NCBI RefSeq assembly: GCF_022458985.1 | Contig: NC_061786.1 | Span: 20,834,974 to 20,898,973 of the forward strand | DNA from: Mugil cephalus | Taxonomy: Eukaryota; Chordata; Actinopteri; Mugiliformes; Mugilidae | Direction of reading: 5' to 3' | Length of the DNA: 64,000 bases | Part shown: positions 23,028 through 33,917 of the stretch, in pieces | Position numbering within the stretch: the first letter of the stretch is position 1 | Layout: every line of letters begins with the position of its first letter | Notes under the pieces: model-generated | Told to the model about the DNA's origin: nothing | Seen by the model: only the letters and a program-made list of their open reading frames with translations | The model's database searches: none | Position numbers and translations under genes: made by a program

Positions 23028-24085
23028 GTGGCGCGCGATACCGCTATATTTGGTATCGATCCGATACCAAGTAAATACCAATACCGATCTCGATACTTTT
23101 TTAAAACAAATTTAGACGTAGGCATCATCATTTGCCTTTTGGATTATTAATCAATTAAAATCTAGTTTACAATTTGGGCAAAGTTTGACTCCGGTCACGT
23201 TGCTCACTTGTAAAAAAAAAACACAGGACTTAAATAAGAGTAAAAAAAATAAAATAAAACTGTACAGCATAAATTAGACTTAAAGAAACTTAAAGAAATA
23301 GAAAAAGATTGAAAACTTCAGTCGTACTAGAGATAAATTGCAACTTAAGTATCGATCTCATTGCATTGGTATCGATCAATCAATCTAATCAATCTGAATG
23401 AATTTAAATAATTTTTTTTTTTTTAATATAAATTAATGTTTAGTCTGTATGGATGTTAAATGCATTTGATCTGTTTATGTTTTCACCTCATCACTCTGGG
23501 TTTTAATAACTTTTTATTTCTTTGATAAATTGATAAGTTGATCTGATGCAAATGCTCTTTGCTTTTAAGGTGCTATATTAAACAAATGAAAGAAACAAAT
23601 GACAATAAGACATATTTCCCTTCCTTTCACTTTTTTCTGTTTTGTTTTCTAAACAAAGTGTATGAAATTATCACTTTAGTCGCACAAGAGAGAAATCTTG
23701 TCTTGTCCAAACTTCTCTTGTGATGAATATATGTAGAGTCAAGTGGAAACAAATCTCCTAGTGTCAGACATACAGCTCGTATGGGATAAATTTGAGCAAA
23801 AAAAAGACATTGTGGATATGATGCAACACTAAGACCAAGAAATTTCACTTCTTTTCCTCACGAAATGAACGTACTTATTATTTGCACTAAAACCAAGGGA
23901 AACGTTTGGAGTTGGTCTGAGAAAATCAAATCAATTCAAATTCAAACCTGATCTAAAATGAGTTTGACACTTCTGGTCTGAAGTCTAAAAGTCCAAGTAT
24001 CGGTCTCACCACGTTGGTATCGATCTATATCGACACCGTCGTTTGGTATCGATATTACCGATATTTGGATCGATCCGCCCACCAC
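23028..24085. mobile_element. TATCGAT-rich hAT-like non-autonomous element abutting pgrmc2
   Basis: The left end GTGGCGCGCGATACC... TTGGTATCGATCCGATACC and the reverse complement of the right end, GTGGTGGGCGGATCGATCC then ATCGGTAATATCGATACCAA, form an imperfect inverted pair of about 60-90 bp. GTATCGAT motifs recur internally (about 23350-23375). The 1.06-kb length without an open transposase fits a deletion derivative. An 8-bp target duplication expected for hAT was not found, so the superfamily is tentative. Confidence 0.55.
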
Positions 24086-24124
24086 TACTGGCCAGGGGCG
24101 GGTAGTCGGCGCTAACCGTGCAGT
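24086..24124 (+). promoter_or_regulatory. Short GC-rich pgrmc2 leader or core promoter
   Basis: Only 39 bp separate the end of the hAT-like repeat (24085) from the pgrmc2 ATG. The segment contains GGGGCGGG, an Sp1-type GC box, and the start context GTGCAGTATGG. No TATA box is visible. The transcription start is either in this segment or inside the repeat. Confidence 0.4.
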
Positions 24125-27100
24125 ATGGCGGACGATGGAGACACTTCGAGCGGACCAGTTGACACTAGCGGCGGGCAGGGGGCAGCGGAGGAGTCGGACG
24201 GGCTCGGCCTCGGCGCCATGTTGCTGAACGTCAGTATTTTGGTGGTGGTGGCGGCCGTGTGTCTGGCGGCGTACCGGCGGTGGGGCAGGCGGCTCGGGGC
24301 CGACGCGGCCCAGGGCGACGAGGCCTCGGCGCTTCCCAGGATGAGGAGACGGGACTTGACTCTGGAGCAGCTGCGGGAGTACGACGGGCTCCAGAACCCG
24401 CGCATCCTGATGGCCGTCAACATGAAAATATTCGACGTGACCAGCGGCAAAAAGTTTTACGGCAAAGGTGAGTCGGAGGGGTGTGTAAGGCGAACCGTTC
24501 GGCTGAGAGCTGACTTGTCCCGAACCAGAATTTGGGCGCAAACCGTTCTGGTTAGCTTAGCTACCTAGTTAGCTCCCCGTGTTATTGAATGGGATGCTGC
24601 TACCTGCTACATAACTCCCGCTCCTCTTTGGGCTTTTTTTTTTTTAAACACAATTAACCATAACATTACACGCACACCACACTCGTAAACACCTAAATAT
24701 AAAGTTATATTGTGTATATTGAGTTTTAACAGGCTACTTATTGGACTGAACGTGCATCAAATTATAAAAACTTTGCACGAAGATTTTCACCTTAAATGAT
24801 CCAATTTCTCTCTTATATGTGAAATATATAAAGTCAGCATTGCTCAGGATGTTAACTGGCATGTATTGCACTTTTTAAATTTTATGTCAGTGCAGGTTCT
24901 CAGTCATCCAGGTCATGGTTTATATCCAAAAAAGCGTTTGCAAACGAAACTGCACTTGTTGAGTTTTGACAAGACGTTTAATTTTGCTTTAAGTTCAGTC
25001 ATTAAAATTAAAAAGCAATAAATCATCAGGTATGAGCAGAGCTTGAGCTGGTGAATGGTTGAGATATCTGCCTAAAATGATGAATGTCCTGCTGATTATT
25101 TGTCAAATATTTGCAGCTGTAATTAAACTCTTATGCAACGTTTAAGACCACTCAATGAACTCTTCTCGTGGCCGGAAACTGATCTAATCTCACTCTAATA
25201 CGTTGAATATATAGTAAACATTGCTACGGATATTAAATGGCAAGTGTTGCACTTTTTTTATTTTATGTTTGCGGTTCGTTTTGCATCCAAAAAAGTGTGG
25301 AAATTATTTGCACCAGTTTCCAGTCAAGCAAGTTTCCTATTTAAACCTCTAATTTCATACAAGTCCCTTTAAAACTGAAGAACCTAATTGGATAAACTCT
25401 ACTTTCTTATTTTACTTTGACTCAGGTTATTTCAGGGTTTACACGCCCCCTTTTTTTTTATCTGGTTGGAAAAAAAAAAAAACACGTCTGTGCGGCTACT
25501 CAGCATTTTGTCCGACTTGGCACAGTCGCCTGTCATCTCGTAATAAACTATTATTATTCAGACCCTTTTTTTCTCAGCAGGCTCATGTGTCAGTCTGCTA
25601 TTCCACACCCGGCAGGACAGAGCCAAGCCGGCCTGAATCTGTCCACCTCACCACATTAGGACGGCGTTTCAGAGGAGGGTCTGTGTCGATTTACAGATAT
25701 CTGATCAATCAGATGGCAGGAAACATCATTCAAGATGTTTTCCGGAGTTTGAGAAGTTATTTCGCAATGGCTCTCAGACAAAATGAAGCATTTGTCTTTT
25801 ATTTTTGACATTTTGCACAAGTCTAGAGACTGTTGTCGTTTACAGGTGACGCCCTCCAACATTTCAGACGTAGTTCATTCTTTAGTTGTGAGTTACGAGT
25901 CACAGCTCTTAGAAAGAGGCTACGATTCCTAGTATAAATGGGAAACATCAGCGTTGCTCCGCAGCAGCGTCATCCAGGCTTCGCTATAACTTGCATTTGC
26001 AGCTTTATCTGTGAAAATCCCTGTTGGTTGTGCAAGCTGGGAGCACATCTAATCTTCGAGGGCGATAAGGTGCTCCGTGGACTCTTTAACGACGCTTTCA
26101 ACTCTGGACTGAGCTAAATTTTTATTTTTTTTTTGGCCTTCACAGTCGCCCCCGTTTAGGCCTGCAGAGTTTTCACATGCTAGTCAGATGATGTTCATGT
26201 TGGAAGATGGCGAAAGTTTTTTCAACAGGGAGAAAACTTGAGGGGGGAAAAGCCTGGAGGGTTGTTTGACAGATTTGTGAGAATGAACATCAACAGGATA
26301 TTAAAGTCAGATTCAGAGCTTATGAAAAGTATTCTTCACAAAGTTTTATAGACTGAATCACAGTCAGCATAGTTTGGCTTCTTGTCTTCTGCAAAAAACA
26401 AACTGAGTGAAAGATTTCTACAGAGTGATACCAATTAATTAAAATTATGTCATGTGAATATGTGATTCATCTGTTGCTCGTGTTATTTACCAGACAAAGC
26501 TCATATTTAATCATTTTGGAGAGTCCAAATTTGCTTTTCGGACAGCAGAGTAGCTGCTATCATAACACTGCATCCCTAGCCTAAAGCATGGAGGTGGCAG
26601 CATCATGCTGTGGGGATGTTTTTAGGCTTTTAAAGTCTTCGTCTAAGTGGTTGAACGCTTTCCACAGACATTTGATGCATCAGCGAGTCTTACGCATCGT
26701 CTGTACACTCAATAGCACAACACTCACATTATTTATATTGATAAAAGTCACATGACAGTGCAGCAACAAGTGTCAGAATATTTCTTCTACAGTCCAAAAA
26801 ACCCAAAGGGGGAAACTGATAACTACAATAATAAACCATTTAATTGGTTATAGAACTATGCTAATCAGCTATAAGGTTGAGATCCTATTACATGTTGTTT
26901 TTATTAAGTGTTATTAAGTCTATTTTGCAAACAGGCGAAAGCTGAATCATTCATTGTTTGTTTTTGCTTTCGATGGAAGTTTAGTTTTCCTCTTTATGTT
27001 AAACATGTTTAAAGCTAGTTTGAACACTTCGTTATTTGCTTGGTTGACTTATTTAGTTATTAAACGAACAAAATGCTCAAACAGTGTCTTCAGCCTGTAT

Positions 27101-30100
27101 CATATTCAGTGAAATATATCGTCATTTAAAAAAAAAAGCGATAAATCATCAGATCTGAGCAGCTTGAACTGGTGAATGATTGAGATTCTGCTTAAAATGA
27201 TGAATGTTCTGCTGATTAATTGTCAGATCTCTTTGATATTTTCTCTTTATTGCTTTTTTTTTTCTTTCGCAACATAGACACGTTGACAAAAACAGAACAA
27301 AAAATACAAACGTCAGACAAATTACAAGCTGGATTATTACGTCTCTGCAGTGTGTTTGGTTCTAGGGTCAGTGTGTCCTGTCCTCGACGTGTAAACAGTC
27401 AATTTCTCCCGTTTTTCTCAGCGTCGTTCCTCTTGGGTCCTTATCTTGTGAGTCAGTTGCTCCATAACACATTTTTCTGTCACAATTTTCAGCCAGTTAT
27501 TTTGCGTCGATGGCTTGTAGCACTTCCTCATCCGCTTCAAAAGAAAGATTGCTTTCTTACAGGCTGCTAACAAGACATTTCTTTTTGCACATTTCTTCCC
27601 AAAAGTTTATGATCTCTAATTGTTGGTTTGATAAAGAATCCAACAATATAACCTCCAAGTTTGTGATTTATTTTATATGCAGCCTGTCATCTTCAGAAAT
27701 ATTCGCACCCAGTTCTCTTTCCCATTTCAGTTTGATATGTAATTAAACTGTTACGCAAACTTTTACGACCATTCATGACCAGAAACCGTTGACTTCCTTA
27801 TCTAGTATTAGAAACAGCCAAACAATCACCTCCTTCCAGGAAACTGAAAGCATGTCTGATGTTTCTGGCGTCCCTCCGTGAACTCTTTTATTGCTCATTA
27901 GTCTCTCTGAGACGTCTCTAATGTGAGACGGTCACATGATGCACGTCCGAGCTGAGTTAACTGAAACGTTACCCGTCCACTTTTCACGCATTTTTTCCTG
28001 GGTAAAAGCAGTTTGACACCATGTGAAACTTTAATGACACAACGCGGGGGCAGATCGATTAGCTCCTGTTCACCCTTTGCCGCTCTGTTTTTTTCACTCC
28101 TCAGACGGTCCTTACGGCATTTTCGCTGGCCGGGATGCTTCGAGAGGCCTGGCCACCTTCTGCCTGGAGAAAGACGCCCTGAGGGACGAGTACGACGACC
28201 TGTCGGACCTCACCGCCGTACAGATGGAGAGCGTCAGGGAGTGGGAGATGCAGTTCCTGGGTAAATGCTCCTCGGGATATTGATCATGGCTCAGGTTGCA
28301 CGGCTGCGATTATTACTTATCTCACCGAGCGGCTGAGTGCAAAAGAAATAAAGATGGGGCTCATCTGTGAAGCTGCAGCTGCTTTTCATACCCTTTCAAC
28401 TCATTAACAGTTTATCAGGACACAGTTAACGTCATCCCAGACTGTCTTAATTATTTCAACCTGAGTCCAAAACCTGAATATTAGTTTTAAAACTGTGTTT
28501 AGACGAGTTAAATACAGTGTTCACATCAATTAACCCGGAATATTTTTGCATTCTGCTCCACAAAACATGAGGTAAAAGCCTGTAAAGAGACGGAGGTCGG
28601 GTTTTATTCTGCATTACATTATTATTTATTGAGCAAAATCAATTCAGAACAACAGACAAATCATTAATCGTTGTTTTTAATCTCCATTACAGCTTCTCAC
28701 ATTCTCACGTTTTTCACGTCTCATTGTAAACTTCCTCTGCGATTTACAGAAATCCCTTTTAACTTTGGGAACTCCTGGTTATAGACAGAGCAAACGATGG
28801 ACGGGTTAGTAAATGTAGAAAAGAAGATGAGGAACAAACGCCTTGGTTCAGAAAGAAAATAACCTCAGGTGATGTATCAGCGCTAATTCCTGCAGTGATG
28901 TTTCAGATGCAGCTTTAAAATAAAACAGACCCGGCTGCACAAACGGTGACTTGTGTCAAGGAAGGAGCAGGAACAATCAGCTGACCCAGAGAAAATGAGA
29001 TTTCCAGCTGCATTTCTTCTTGTTATGCAGTTCTTCTCACACTTCACAGGTCAAACAAATAATCAGTTAATTAAGTCATATTTTAGTTGCAGTCCTTGGT
29101 GCTTTTGCATGATGCTAAATAAAATCCAGCACAATCTAAAATATCAGCTAATACATTGACCACCTCAGGTTTTTCTGATGTTGTGTGACTTAAATAAAAC
29201 ATGTAATTATGTTATTTCTTTTCATACAACTGAATATTTACATTCATAACCCAAAAAAATAGTGTGGCACATTTTTACTATTAGGAAACGATTTTAGCTC
29301 CAAAAGAAAATGAAATGTGCAGTCAATTCAAACTCTGGAATGACCCTGATTAAAGCTGGCATGCAGTAAAAACTAAAAACAGACTGAAGCAGGGAGAAAA
29401 CAAAAACCAAAGTGTCATAATTCAGGGATTACTCTTTAATCGCTCGGTGTAACACAGTTTATAATTTCCAAACTTTCCTCAGATGTGAGCTAAATCTTCT
29501 GTTTGACTAAAGGGCTTGGTTCGCTTCAAATGAAAGTCTCTGGACCCGTCACGTAACCGTTTAAAGCTGCACGGAGCAGATTTGTTAGTTGGCAGCGTCA
29601 GATTGAATTGAATCATGTAAGAAGACGTCTGTAAATTACTCGGCGTGTGTCGCTGCTTATTGAGTCAGACGAAGGTGAAACAATAAGTTAATACCATTTC
29701 ATCGCAGGATGTGGATTTGCCTTTTTCTTCTTCAACATCTGATTATTTAACGTTCAAATGACGATTATCCAGAGCACAGACCCAAAGAAGTTCAGCTTAT
29801 TTTAGTTTTGTCTGTGAGGTGGAATAAAATAATGAAGGGGAATGAAAGGGAATTAATAAACAGACAAGTTACAGACTTGGTTAATATCAGTTAATCATAC
29901 TTGTTTCTTTCATTTTTCAAGCTAAAAAATGTCCTGAGATAATAAATGTTAGATATTAATTAGTTTGTTGAAACGTTGGTCAGACAAAGAATCAGAATGT
30001 GACGGTCGGTTGCGTGGTTGGTTGATTAATTGATTGATTAACTGGTTGGTTGGTTGGTTGATTAATTGTTTGGTTGATTGATTGACTAGTTGCTTGATTG

Positions 30101-30904
30101 ATTAATTGGTTGATTGAATGGTTGGTTGGTTAGTTGGTTGATTGATTGATTTATTAGTTGGTTGGTTGGTTGATTGATTAATTGGTTGGTTAATTGGTCG
30201 ATTGATTGATTGATTGGCGGTTAATTGGTTGACTAGTTGGTTGGTTGATTGAATGGTTTGTTGATTAGTTGGTTAACTTACTGGTTGGTTGATTGATTGG
30301 TTGATTGGTTGATTAGTTGGTTAACTTACTGGTTGGTTGATTGAGTGATTTATTGATTGGTTAATTGGTTGAATGATTGATTGGCAGTTAATTGGTTGGT
30401 TGTTGGGTTGATTGATTGACTAGTTGCTTGATTGATTAATTGGTTGATTTAATGGTTAGTTGGTTGATTGATTGATTGATTAGTTGGTTGGTTGGTTGGT
30501 TGGTTGGTTGATTGATTAATTGGTTGGTTAATTGGTCGATTGATTGATTGGCGGTTACTTGGTTGACTAGTTGGTTGGTTGATTGAATGGTTTGTTGATT
30601 AGTTGGTTAACTTACTGGTTGGTTGATTGATTGATTGATTGGTTGATTAGTTGGTTAACTTACTGGTTGGTTGATTGATTGATTGATTTATTGATTGGTT
30701 AATTGGTTGAATGATTGATTGGCAGTTAATTGGTTAGTTGGTTGATTGGTTGATTGGTCTTCCGTGTGTTGAGCTCTGAAATAATTGTGCGTGTTCCTCT
30801 CTCCAGAAAAATACGATTACGTTGGGAGGTTGCTGAAGCCGGGAGACGAGCCGTCGGAGTACACGGACGAGGAAGACATCAAGGACCACCTGAAACACGA
30901 CTGA
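24125..30904 (+). CDS. pgrmc2: Membrane-associated progesterone receptor component 2
   Basis: Single-pass ER/nuclear-envelope haem-binding protein of the cytochrome b5-like MAPR family, linked to haem transfer and P450 function. Exons 24125-24467, 28105-28260 and 30807-30904 join in frame (both introns phase 1) to 198 residues including the C-terminal HLKHD; human PGRMC2 is a little longer. Residues 1-30 are acidic and Gly/Ser-rich, 32-52 form the membrane anchor ([20 protein letters not shown]), and a basic stop-transfer segment follows. The cytochrome b5-like domain starts near [36 protein letters not shown] contains Tyr118, equivalent to the haem-ligand Tyr113 of PGRMC1. The tail has [21 protein letters not shown]2 is preferred over PGRMC1 from [11 protein letters not shown] and the LARP1B/JADE1 neighbourhood. 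The first ATG of the open frame is used; the upstream leader is GC-rich and very short before repeat DNA begins. Confidence 0.95.
24815..25310 (+). repeat. Tandem-duplicated segment in pgrmc2 intron 1
   Basis: A block near 24825-24960 (GAAATATATAAAGTCAGCAT TGCTCAGGATGTTAA, then ATCCAAAAAAGCG) recurs at about 25205-25300 (GAATATATAGTAAACATTGC TACGGATATTAAATGGCAAG, then ATCCAAAAAAGTG). The first copy also carries TCTCAGTCATCCAGGTCATG, recognisable (reverse complement) as part of a common teleost retroelement end. Confidence 0.55.
25003..25195 (+). repeat. Segment B of pgrmc2 intron 1, copy 1
   Basis: ATAAATCATCAGGTATGAGC AGAGCTTGAGCTGGTGAATG then AAAATGATGAATGTCCTGCT and GTAATTAAACTCTTATGCAA. 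Its diverged second copy is split between 27121-27239 and 27731-27800. Confidence 0.7.
26500..26650 (+). mobile_element. Tc1-like transposase relic
   Basis: AAGCATGGAGGTGGCAGCAT CATGCTGTGGGGATGTTTT reads [13 protein letters not shown], the hallmark of Tc1-like transposases (DDE region). The surrounding sequence has lost the frame. In pgrmc2 intron 1. Confidence 0.75.
27121..27800 (+). repeat. Segment B copy 2, interrupted by a LINE insertion
   Basis: Left half ATAAATCATCAGATCTGAGC ... AAAATGATGAATGTTCTGCT and right half GTAATTAAACTGTTACGCAA match copy 1 continuously if 27240-27738 is removed. Confidence 0.7.
27240..27738 (-). mobile_element. 5'-truncated L1-like LINE insertion with target-site duplication
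   Basis: Flanked by TTTGATAT at 27232-27239 and 27731-27738. On the minus strand it starts with reading [19 protein letters not shown], then a frame [20 protein letters not shown] ending at a stop, as at the C-terminus of L1-type ORF2, then a 3' UTR and an A-rich tail (plus-strand T10 at about 27256). Inserted inside segment B copy 2. Dead copy: stop codons and 5' truncation. Confidence 0.7.
28261..30005 (+). other. pgrmc2 intron 2, unique part
   Basis: AT-rich intron before the tetranucleotide array; no exon or repeat family recognised. Confidence 0.6.
30006..30760 (+). repeat. TTGG/TTGA tetranucleotide array
   Basis: About 750 bp of TTGG, TTGA, TTAA and TAGT tetranucleotides with almost no interruption. 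Higher-order copies are visible: a block containing TTGGTTAACTTACTGGTTGG recurs near 30268, 30318, 30602 and 30652, and TTGATTGGCAGTTAATTGG near 30376 and 30715. It ends about 45 bp before the exon 3 acceptor at 30807. Confidence 0.9.
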
Positions 30905-31028
30905 GCGGTTCCATGACACCAACCAAAGCCAGGAGCCCCAAACAGCTGCGACAGACCGCCCCCGACCTCCTCCTCTTCCTCCTCCTCCTCCTCCTCTTCC
31001 TGCCCCCATCCATCTTCCCTTTCTCCTG

Positions 31029-31062
31029 CCCCCCCCCCCCCCCCCCCCCCCCCACCCCCCCC
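31029..31062 (+). repeat. Poly-C tract (C25-A-C8) in pgrmc2 3' UTR
   Basis: Uninterrupted C25, A, C8, preceded by a 70-bp pyrimidine-only-like CTC/TTC tract. Confidence 0.95.
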
Positions 31063-32504
31063 ACAAAAATGTGTCCGGTGCTGCGGCTGTTCTGGAAGGG
31101 CGATGCCCAGACCTCCCTCCCTCTTCATCCCGCCAAGATATTACCACCAACAGAGAGCGGTCGGAGACCTTTTGACGAGGAGCGAACGTGTCTGGGGGCG
31201 GAGGAGGGGGGCTCGTGCCATTTAGACAAAACAAAAATATTTTAGTTGAGAGGTGGGAAGCGACCGGTGGAGTTTGCTCGGAGAAAACGTGGCAATCTGA
31301 GACGATCGGCAAAGTCGGGATGGGGGAAACAGATCTGTTATTTCTTTTCTTTTTTTTATCTTTGGTTCAGTCACATCGCTTCAGCTTCAGACAGTTTATC
31401 AATCAAACAATCAATCAATCACTCAATCAAACGTTTCTGCTTCTGGTCGAATTACCCCCCCCCCCTCCCACCACCCAATGTTGAGAGGGCTGCGCTGTGG
31501 CCAAACCAAAGGCGAGAGGCAGGTGGCGTCGCATTTTCCTGTTGTGTTTGTAGTGTATGCACTACTAGTTTTCTTTGTTTGTCACCATGTGATTGTATTT
31601 GTTGAGTAGCATAGTAGGAGGGGAGGGGGGGGTTATTTCCTTTTTCTTTCTTTGTTTTGTTTTTTTTTTTTTTTTTCTCGAAGGGATTTGAAGTGAGGGG
31701 TTGGGGGGGGGTTAAAGGTCCTCGCCATATGAAACCTGTTTCAAATCACATCAGATGGACTGTATCACTGATCGGGAACACAAAGGGAAGGTGACATGGC
31801 CTAGTCCTAATCAATCGACTCAATTGTTTACATGCCTCACTAAGCCAGCTGCAAGTCTGTAGAGTCCCCCTGACAAATGGTCCAAGTATTAATTGTGCCT
31901 TATTTTGTTTGTCGTGTCGGTCCCGACCGGTCTAAACAGAGGAGGTGAGCAGAGGGATGGAGGTGTCCAGTTTTTGTTTCTGTTTTATTTTTGTCCTAGA
32001 CTCGGTCCCCCAGACTTCAAAGAAGGCATACGTCGCGTCAGTCGTCCAGCACAGACTGTAATATTTCCCCACTTCACACACTCTGTAAATAGACCGTACA
32101 AATAACTCAGTGTTACTGCCATATTTATGTAGTTGATGAACTCTCATATACATATAATGCTATGTCGTATTGGCCAAAACCCCCATTTTTGTGTCTTTTT
32201 TTTTTTCTTTTCTTTCAGTTCTGAACTTTTTTTTTTTTTTTTTTTTTTAAATGTGGGTGAACTTCAAAAAAAAAAAAAAAAAAAGGAGTGTTGCTAAAAA
32301 GTGCTGCAGGGCGGGACCGGGAGCTGTCGTTGAGAATATTTTTTTCTGAGACATTGCTTATCCTGTAAATATGTCTATCATTTTATTGAAGCATGTGCAG
32401 CAACAAAGTGAGCTATGCCGACTTTCCCACCATGTATTTAAATGTTGGGTGTGTGTGTGTGCGTGTCTGCGTTGACAGAGGCAGGAAGGGATTTGTTCAT
32501 GCAT

Positions 32505-32510
32505 AATAAA
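32505..32510 (+). terminator. Candidate pgrmc2 poly(A) signal AATAAA
   Basis: Canonical hexamer in a T/G-rich context (GTTCATGCATAATAAATCG), 1.6 kb after the stop and followed by T-rich sequence. Confidence 0.55.
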
Positions 32511-32535
32511 TCGATTTGGTTAATAATTGAAGACG

Positions 32536-33480
32536 TCTGGAATTTTATTTGCTGTCTGTGACGGCGTGATTGAGTCTCTACCAGGAAGAAGGTTGATAGG
32601 GGATTAAAAGCATTTACCGGTTCAATTAATGGAACTTATTATCAGTTCTATTACGCATGGCAAAGTAAAAAAATAATAATAAAAAAAAAGCTTAAAAAAA
32701 ACACTGTCAAAAAGTTTTGTAAAAACCTGATCAGTAAAAGATAGAAAAATGGAAGATTGTGAGAATATTATTAGAAAATAAGACACTGGGGCTGGTTTAA
32801 GGTGATTTAAAACCAAAAGAATTTGCAATAAGTTAATATAATTCTTGTAATTAAGTGAGCATGAATCAACACAGTCATATATTTGAAGAACATTTGTGAA
32901 TTGTGAAGTAAAACATCTAATATGCACAGAATATATTAATATAAATGTATATGATAAACCATTTAATATATATACATATTTTTACACATCTACGTATTTT
33001 TAGGATTAGAAAAAATATATAAAATATCCCTGAACAGGCTTATTTTACATGATTTGTAATATATATTTTTGTGCTTTTTAAGATTTTGGTCAGAACAGAG
33101 AATTTAAAAGAGCTGAAGCCTGAAAAGCTGAGGAAATTATGTAATTTTTTTCTAAATAAGGAACAAAAAAAAAATTAAAAAAATGAGCCTATATAAGGAA
33201 ATTGATAATTTAGATTTTATTAGCCACATGTAAAACGTTATTTTTTTCAATTATTCCCATAAAATTAATGAATTTATTGAAAATATTAAAACGATACAAA
33301 AGAAGCGTAATATAGACTCAACTATTACATTTATTTTAAAAAAACACGTCACATTATCTGTTCTTGTTTTAGATGAACCTCCAAAAGCGCTGCATTTCAT
33401 ATTTTTTTATTATTATTATTATTTACGACAGAATGACGGACTTTGCATCGATCATTCCAGAGAGGAAGAAACCAAAAATA
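32536..33480. other. pgrmc2-asmt intergenic spacer
   Basis: Very AT-rich, with A8-A9 tracts and TATA-like stretches. No gene, RNA or named repeat seen. Confidence 0.6.
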
Positions 33481-33917
33481 AACCTCTCATCATCAACTGC
33501 AGCTCAACAGCGCCCCCTCTGCCTCTGCGGATGAACCTGGTACTGCGCCTGCTCCGTGTCGCTGCTGTTGCTCGCCGTCTATTCCACGCTGCGTGGAGCC
33601 AGAGCCAGACCCCTCGGTCTCAGCAGGGATGCGTCCTATCATCTGATGACCCGACGACCATTTCACACCGACCTCACCCCGGCAGGAGGAGCAGCAGCAA
33701 GAGGAGCAGCAGCGACGGCTCCATCGCACTCCACCGACATCTTGCCTGTTTTTTTTTAGCAAACTCCCATCCTCTCAACTTGCCCACATCCTCTTCCCGT
33801 CCAAATCCACAAACAACGAGGTTTATCCCCATTCACTAAAAACTGGACTTCGTGCACGGATTCCTCCGGGTCTGAGCGCTTTTGTGTTGGATGCGCTTGT
33901 CCGTGCAGCGTGCAGCC

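Larger units (their letters stand above)
30905..32535 (+). other. pgrmc2: pgrmc2 3' UTR with poly-C and pyrimidine tracts
   Basis: Follows the TGA at 30902-30904. It begins with a CTC/TTC triplet tract (about 30965-31000) and a C25-A-C8 run (31029-31062), followed by later G-rich and T-rich tracts (about 31618-31710, T18 near 32229, A18 near 32267). A candidate AATAAA lies at 32505-32510. No coding potential beyond low-complexity artefacts. Confidence 0.65.

Noticed and set aside
30006..30760. Telomere-like or satellite interpretation of the TTGG array
   Set aside because: Vertebrate telomere repeat is TTAGGG; the array is confined to one intron and is a tetranucleotide repeat.
30734..31312. 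192-codon Gly-rich minus-strand frame over the pgrmc2 3' end
   Set aside because: Produced by reading the poly-C/CTC tract backwards; no independent support.
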